From Hyunsoonleella jejuensis (GTDB lineage: Bacteria; Bacteroidota; Bacteroidia; Flavobacteriales; Flavobacteriaceae): a stretch of 64,000 bases of DNA. Location: positions 496,001 to 560,000 of the forward strand of contig NZ_FOFN01000002.1 of assembly GCF_900111025.1 (NCBI RefSeq). Reading direction: 5' to 3'. The position numbers were made by a program, and so were the translations under genes. The notes beneath the pieces are model-generated. The model was not told the origin of the DNA. It searched no databases and saw only the letters and a list, made by a program, of their open reading frames with translations. Positions 60,347-64,000 of this stretch are shown here, in pieces; positions within the stretch are counted from its first letter, which is position 1, and every line of letters begins with the position of its first letter.

Positions 60347-60925
60347 ATGTTCAATAAAATTATAAAACTAATATTAGCCGCAGGAATTTTAGCTTATGCC
60401 ATATATCAATTTACAGAGGGAAACATTGGTAATGGTATTTCCCTTATTCTATTAGCTGGTGTTTTTGTTTTTCTTTATTTTAAGAATGAGTTTATTCTTT
60501 TGGCTTTTTTGAGATTGCGAAAACAAGATTTTGAAGGGGCAAAGAAATGGTTGGACAAAATTAAAAACCCTGAAGGCGCACTTGTAAAAAAACAACAGGG
60601 TTATTACAGTTATCTGCATGGTATAATGACAATGCAGGATAATATGAATGAATCTGAAAAACATTTTAAAAAGGCCATTTCTTTAGGTTTATCAATGAAG
60701 CATGATTTGGCCATGGCAAAGTTAAACCTGGCGGGTATTGCTTTTTCAAAACGTAGAAAACGAGAAGCGCAACAATTATTAACCGAGGCCCAAAAGCTAG
60801 ATAAACATGGTATGCTTACCGATCAAATTAAAATGATGAAACAAAATATGAAGCAAGCGGTGGGCCCTAACCAGCACTTTGGCGCAGGTGGTTCAGTTAG
60901 ATCTCAAAAGAGACGAGGAAGATAA
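60347..60925 (+). CDS. Membrane protein with tetratricopeptide-like repeats
   Basis: A 192-residue protein. Two transmembrane segments occupy about residues 5-22 and 30-50 (a DUF2892-like hairpin, IIKLILAAGILAYAIYQF and GISLILLAGVFVFLYF). A cytoplasmic helical part follows, with TPR-like units (EGAKKWLDKIKNPEGALVKKQQGYYSYLHGIM, SEKHFKKAISLGLSMKHDLAMAKLNLAGIAFSKRRKREAQQLL). The tail is basic (SVRSQKRRGR). Not otherwise recognised; convergent with cls. Confidence 0.65.
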   Translation: MFNKIIKLILAAGILAYAIYQFTEGNIGNGISLILLAGVFVFLYFKNEFILLAFLRLRKQDFEGAKKWLDKIKNPEGALVKKQQGYYSYLHGIMTMQDNMNESEKHFKKAISLGLSMKHDLAMAKLNLAGIAFSKRRKREAQQLLTEAQKLDKHGMLTDQIKMMKQNMKQAVGPNQHFGAGGSVRSQKRRGR

Positions 60926-60927
60926 TT

Positions 60928-62382
60928 TTATATCAGCGGGGACCACAATCTACTATAAGATTCTTTTAGCTTCTCAATTTTTGGTCTTTTTTGCCAAGTC
61001 TCCATTTCTATTTTTTCAGAATATTGCAAATCTTCTAAAAAATGTTGCTTTAAAACTTTGCTGTTTTCAACATCATAGATAAATGCATTGACTTCAAAAT
61101 TAATGTTAAAACTCCTGTAGTCCATATTTGAAGTACCTACAGTTGAAAAAATATCATCTACCACCATGGTTTTAGCATGAACAAAACCTTTGGTATAACG
61201 ATATACTTTAATATTAGCGTCCAATAGCCTTTCTAAATAAGAGTTCGTAGCATACTTCACCACCCAAGAATCTGATGTCTTTGGAATGATGATCTTAACA
61301 TCTACTCCACTTTTAGCCGCTACTTGAAGCGCTGTTATAATTTGATCGTTAGGCACAAAGTAAGGCGTGGTGATATAAATATAATCCTCGGCGGTATTAA
61401 TTGCTGTAAACATGGCTTCCATAATATAAGGCCAATCGGTATCAGGTCCGCTGTTAGCAATCTGTATTGCCACATCGTTGTTACATGTTATTTTTGGGAA
61501 ATAAGAACCATCAATTTTTATTTTTTCATTTGACACGAAGTCCCAAGTTGTAAAAAAACTGATTTGCAAAGATTTTACAGATTCACCGATAATTCGCAAA
61601 TGCGTGTCTCGCCAATACAAATCATCATCTCCATAATTTACGTAAGTATCTGAAATATTAATACCTCCAACATAAGCAATTTCGCCATCAATAATGGCAA
61701 TTTTTCGATGGTTTCTATAATTCATCTTACCGGTAAATCTGGGGAGTAAAACCGGCATAAATGGAAAGTGTTTTACCCCACTATCACTTAGCCTTCGTTT
61801 CATTTTAGATGAAATCTTGCTCCCCACATCATCATAAGTAAGCCGCACTATTAAACCATTTTCAGCCTTTTCACATAAAACATCAAGAACTTTTGTACCA
61901 ATCCTATCATCCTTTAAAATATAATATTCTAAATGGATGTGGTTTTTTGCATTAGACAAATCCTCTAGCAAGCGCTCAAACTTGTTTTCACCATTTTTTA
62001 TAATAGTAATATCATTACAAAGGGTTAGTGGGGAACTTTTGTTCTCATAAAGCAATTGCACGAGCTTAACTTTAGAATCTAAAAAATCATCCACAGCCTC
62101 AATCTCTTTACCATCAAGCTCCAAATCTTCTTCAATTCTTTTTATGGTAGATTGGTTAAGTACGTGTTTTCTTGTGAAGATTTTATCTTTTCGATATTCT
62201 TGACCAAAAAGATAATACACCACTAAACCAAAAAAAGGAAAAAACACCAAAACGATGATATACGATAGCGTTTTAGTGGGATTTATGTTTTTAAGTAAAA
62301 CAGTAATAACCGCAGATATAGATAGAACATAATTAAGTACAATTAAAATGCTCCAGTAGTTTTCTTTAAGATACGCTAACAT
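60928..62382 (-). CDS. cls: Cardiolipin synthase (phospholipase D family)
   Basis: A 484-residue membrane enzyme that joins two phosphatidylglycerols into cardiolipin. N-terminal transmembrane helices (about 10-28 and 37-60, PLDc_N) precede two HKD motifs: NYRNHRKIAIIDGEIAYVGGINISD and GFVHAKTMVVDDIFSTVGTSNMDYRSFNINFEVNAF. Each HKD is HxK(x)4D. The next gene, on the same strand, is 6 bases upstream (62389), so they are co-transcribed. Confidence 0.93.
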   Translation of the reverse strand: MLAYLKENYWSILIVLNYVLSISAVITVLLKNINPTKTLSYIIVLVFFPFFGLVVYYLFGQEYRKDKIFTRKHVLNQSTIKRIEEDLELDGKEIEAVDDFLDSKVKLVQLLYENKSSPLTLCNDITIIKNGENKFERLLEDLSNAKNHIHLEYYILKDDRIGTKVLDVLCEKAENGLIVRLTYDDVGSKISSKMKRRLSDSGVKHFPFMPVLLPRFTGKMNYRNHRKIAIIDGEIAYVGGINISDTYVNYGDDDLYWRDTHLRIIGESVKSLQISFFTTWDFVSNEKIKIDGSYFPKITCNNDVAIQIANSGPDTDWPYIMEAMFTAINTAEDYIYITTPYFVPNDQIITALQVAAKSGVDVKIIIPKTSDSWVVKYATNSYLERLLDANIKVYRYTKGFVHAKTMVVDDIFSTVGTSNMDYRSFNINFEVNAFIYDVENSKVLKQHFLEDLQYSEKIEMETWQKRPKIEKLKESYSRLWSPLI

Positions 62383-62388
62383 TAGTTA

Positions 62389-63312
62389 TTAGTTGTAGTA
62401 GCCTTCTTTTGGAATTTCTATAACATATTGTTTTCTTGATTTATTATTTAGATGAGGCTCGCGCAACCATGGGTTATGTATTTTTAAAATCTTGTAATTA
62501 ATCCCAAAGCGTTCCGCAAATTTTGTAAAATCGGTTACGGCGGTATCTACTTCAACCTTAAATGTTGGTACGTTTGAATACAGATCTTTCTCCCTAAAAT
62601 TAAACCCATATTTACTAGGATTAGATAAAATTTCTTTTAATGCTACTATTCGAAAAAGGTAACGGCCCGTTTCTTCACCTAATAACAAGTCGTAATAGTC
62701 TGCGACATTCTGTTCTTTTAAACGCCTTGCTATTCCTGCATTTCCTGCGTTGTAAGCAGCAGCAGCCAAGGTCCAAGACCCTAATTGTTCTTTGGCTTTC
62801 AATAAGTATTTGCAGGCCACTTCAGTAGCTTTTTCAAGATGGTAACGTTCATCTACATTTGTGTTTACTTCCAAACCATTTTCACGACCGGTAGCTTTCA
62901 TAATTTGCCAAACCCCTCTGGCTCCGGCAGGAGAAACGGCATTTGTTAATCCACTTTCTATCACTGCCAAATATTTAAAATCATCTGGCACTCCGTTTTT
63001 CTTCAAAATAGGTTCAATAATCGGAAAATACTTTTGCGCACGCTTAAACATCAATAAACCGTTAGATTGCCAATAGGTGTTCACTAGCAGTTCTCTATCC
63101 ATACGCTCTAAAATATCCGGGTTTTCTAAAGGCATACGCTCACCAGCAAAAGTTAAATCTTCGGGTACCTGTAAGGCATACACGTTGTAGTCGTTAATAA
63201 TTTTCTTTTCGAAATTTTCATCGGTAGGTGCGTCTTGGAGGGCATAAGTGAATAATAAACATAAACTTAATAATCCTACAAGTGCAAGAATTCGTTCAAT
63301 GGTCTTCATCAT
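62389..63312 (-). CDS. Lytic transglycosylase (SLT domain)
   Basis: A 307-residue exported murein hydrolase. The N-terminal hydrophobic segment (residues 8-24, ILALVGLLSLCLLFTYA) is a signal or anchor. The SLT catalytic part is DDFKYLAVIESGLTNAVSPAGARGVWQIMKATGRENGLEVNTNVDERYHLEKATEVACKYLLK, with catalytic Glu119, and SWTLAAAAYNAGNAGIARRL (the AAYNAG motif). This is MltD/MltE-like family 1. The tail (VPTFKVEVDTAVTDFTKFAERFGINYKILKIHNPWL) looks like a degenerate LysM-type module for glycan binding. The second Met at 63309 is an equal alternative start. Confidence 0.9.
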   Translation of the reverse strand: MMKTIERILALVGLLSLCLLFTYALQDAPTDENFEKKIINDYNVYALQVPEDLTFAGERMPLENPDILERMDRELLVNTYWQSNGLLMFKRAQKYFPIIEPILKKNGVPDDFKYLAVIESGLTNAVSPAGARGVWQIMKATGRENGLEVNTNVDERYHLEKATEVACKYLLKAKEQLGSWTLAAAAYNAGNAGIARRLKEQNVADYYDLLLGEETGRYLFRIVALKEILSNPSKYGFNFREKDLYSNVPTFKVEVDTAVTDFTKFAERFGINYKILKIHNPWLREPHLNNKSRKQYVIEIPKEGYYN

Positions 63313-63343
63313 TAATAAGTTTTTACTAAAGGTAAAATATTTT

Positions 63344-64000
63344 TTAGTTTTCTAAAATTATACGTGGTAAATTCTCGTTAAACCATTTGTATTTATAGAT
63401 TACCATGGCGTGCGTACCATTTTTTATCGTTATACAGTTGGATATATTTTTGATAGGAAAAACAGGGTCTTTGTCGCCATGAATGTGAACAATATGCGAT
63501 GGACAAATGGATTGACTCCAATTTAGCATCTTATCAATGGCCCAATCAAGATACTGTTTATCACTTACTGAAAGATACATTTTATATAGGTTAAGACGTT
63601 TTTTTACCTTATCACCGTAAGCATATTTAGCCAATAAGTCTATTCTACTTGCTATTCCAGTAGGCAACAATTTATAGGCTTTTGTTGATTTAGCAATATG
63701 CATACGGCGAGGTAATTCTTCTCTTGTTTTCACACTTGAAATTATAATAAGCTTTCTTAAAGCAACGTGCTTACACATTTCTTGCACTAAAACACCACCA
63801 AAGGACACGCCAATTAACACAGGCTTGTCATGTTTTATTTCTTTTACCATTCTTAAAGCATACGCACTTAATTCTTCATTTTTTTCGGGCAGAAACCATT
63901 CTAAATAATGCAGTTTGAACTGATCTTTCGGTAATTTTATATGTTCGAAAATTAACGGACTTGCAGCCATTCCCGGCATTAAATACACATGTATTAACTC
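63344..64000 (-). CDS. Alpha/beta hydrolase (partial, right edge)
   Basis: The frame stays open to the window end, reading ELIHVYLMPGMAASPLIFEHIKLP at the edge, so the true start is outside; an in-frame GTG at 63988 is not the start. It shows the oxyanion region MPGMAAS, nucleophile elbow IGVSFGGVLVQEM (Ser in G-x-S-x-G) and VHIHGDKDPVFP (catalytic Asp), and a late NGTHAMVI with the catalytic His. Substrate unknown; about 218 residues are visible. Confidence 0.85.
   Translation of the reverse strand, partial: ELIHVYLMPGMAASPLIFEHIKLPKDQFKLHYLEWFLPEKNEELSAYALRMVKEIKHDKPVLIGVSFGGVLVQEMCKHVALRKLIIISSVKTREELPRRMHIAKSTKAYKLLPTGIASRIDLLAKYAYGDKVKKRLNLYKMYLSVSDKQYLDWAIDKMLNWSQSICPSHIVHIHGDKDPVFPIKNISNCITIKNGTHAMVIYKYKWFNENLPRIILEN

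Overview
The window is chromosomal DNA of a member of the Bacteroidota, most likely a marine-type Flavobacteriaceae. The evidence is the AT-rich composition, the many promoters with the TAnnTTTG -7 element, the near absence of Shine-Dalgarno sequences, a type IX secretion (type B) sorting domain, archaeal-type ProRS, a CarB without its allosteric domain, paired DUF4252 proteins behind an ECF sigma factor, and DUF3810, DUF6090 and DUF6503-like proteins. No rRNA, insertion sequence, prophage or CRISPR array is visible. There is one tRNA, tRNA-Glu.

Layout. 1-1.3 kb: left-edge gene and dapD. 1.4-9.3 kb: lipopolysaccharide or other surface-glycan genes (GT9, a galactofuranosyltransferase-like enzyme, UDP-galactopyranose mutase, two GT2, two GT4 and an LPS kinase). 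The first six alternate in strand, with tail-to-tail overlaps and divergent starts. 9.3-12.8 kb: co-directional Sua5/YrdC, CCA-adding enzyme, GNAT and heme A synthase genes. 12.9-14.9 kb: rpsT, tRNA-Glu and proS. 15-17.9 kb: a Trp/Gly-rich and Ser/Arg-rich lipoprotein and a FadL-type porin. 18-20.5 kb: folE, cysS, yidD, then a decayed amidohydrolase. 21.3-31.7 kb: pepD, DUF3810, lipoprotein, rRNA/tRNA methyltransferase, GIY-YIG nuclease between REP-like repeats, M48 protease, DUF6090, and a DEAD-box helicase with a structured leader. 31.7-44.6 kb: trmH, sirtuin, a large lectin-like T9SS protein, a glycosyltransferase, purB, and the ECF sigma/anti-sigma/DUF4252 operon. 45-53 kb: S41 protease, a PP-loop ATPase and a B12 uptake locus. 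In that locus btuB lies behind a cobalamin riboswitch, divergent from a BtuFCD-type ABC transporter. 53-64 kb: rmuC, SatD-DUF3307-thioesterase, carB, rpmH, TPR protein, cardiolipin synthase, lytic transglycosylase and a right-edge hydrolase.

Most of the genes are housekeeping. The less expected signals are non-coding: a cobalamin riboswitch whose P4 loop carries about 75 extra nucleotides built partly from heptamer repeats; related heptamer arrays elsewhere; three 28-bp dyad repeats just after the promoter of a SatD-DUF3307 operon; REP-like repeats bracketing a GIY-YIG gene; three copies of a structured intergenic element; and palindromes that unite the -7 elements of divergent promoters.

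All calls rest on reading motifs and context by eye. Domain names come from family knowledge; no database search was run.
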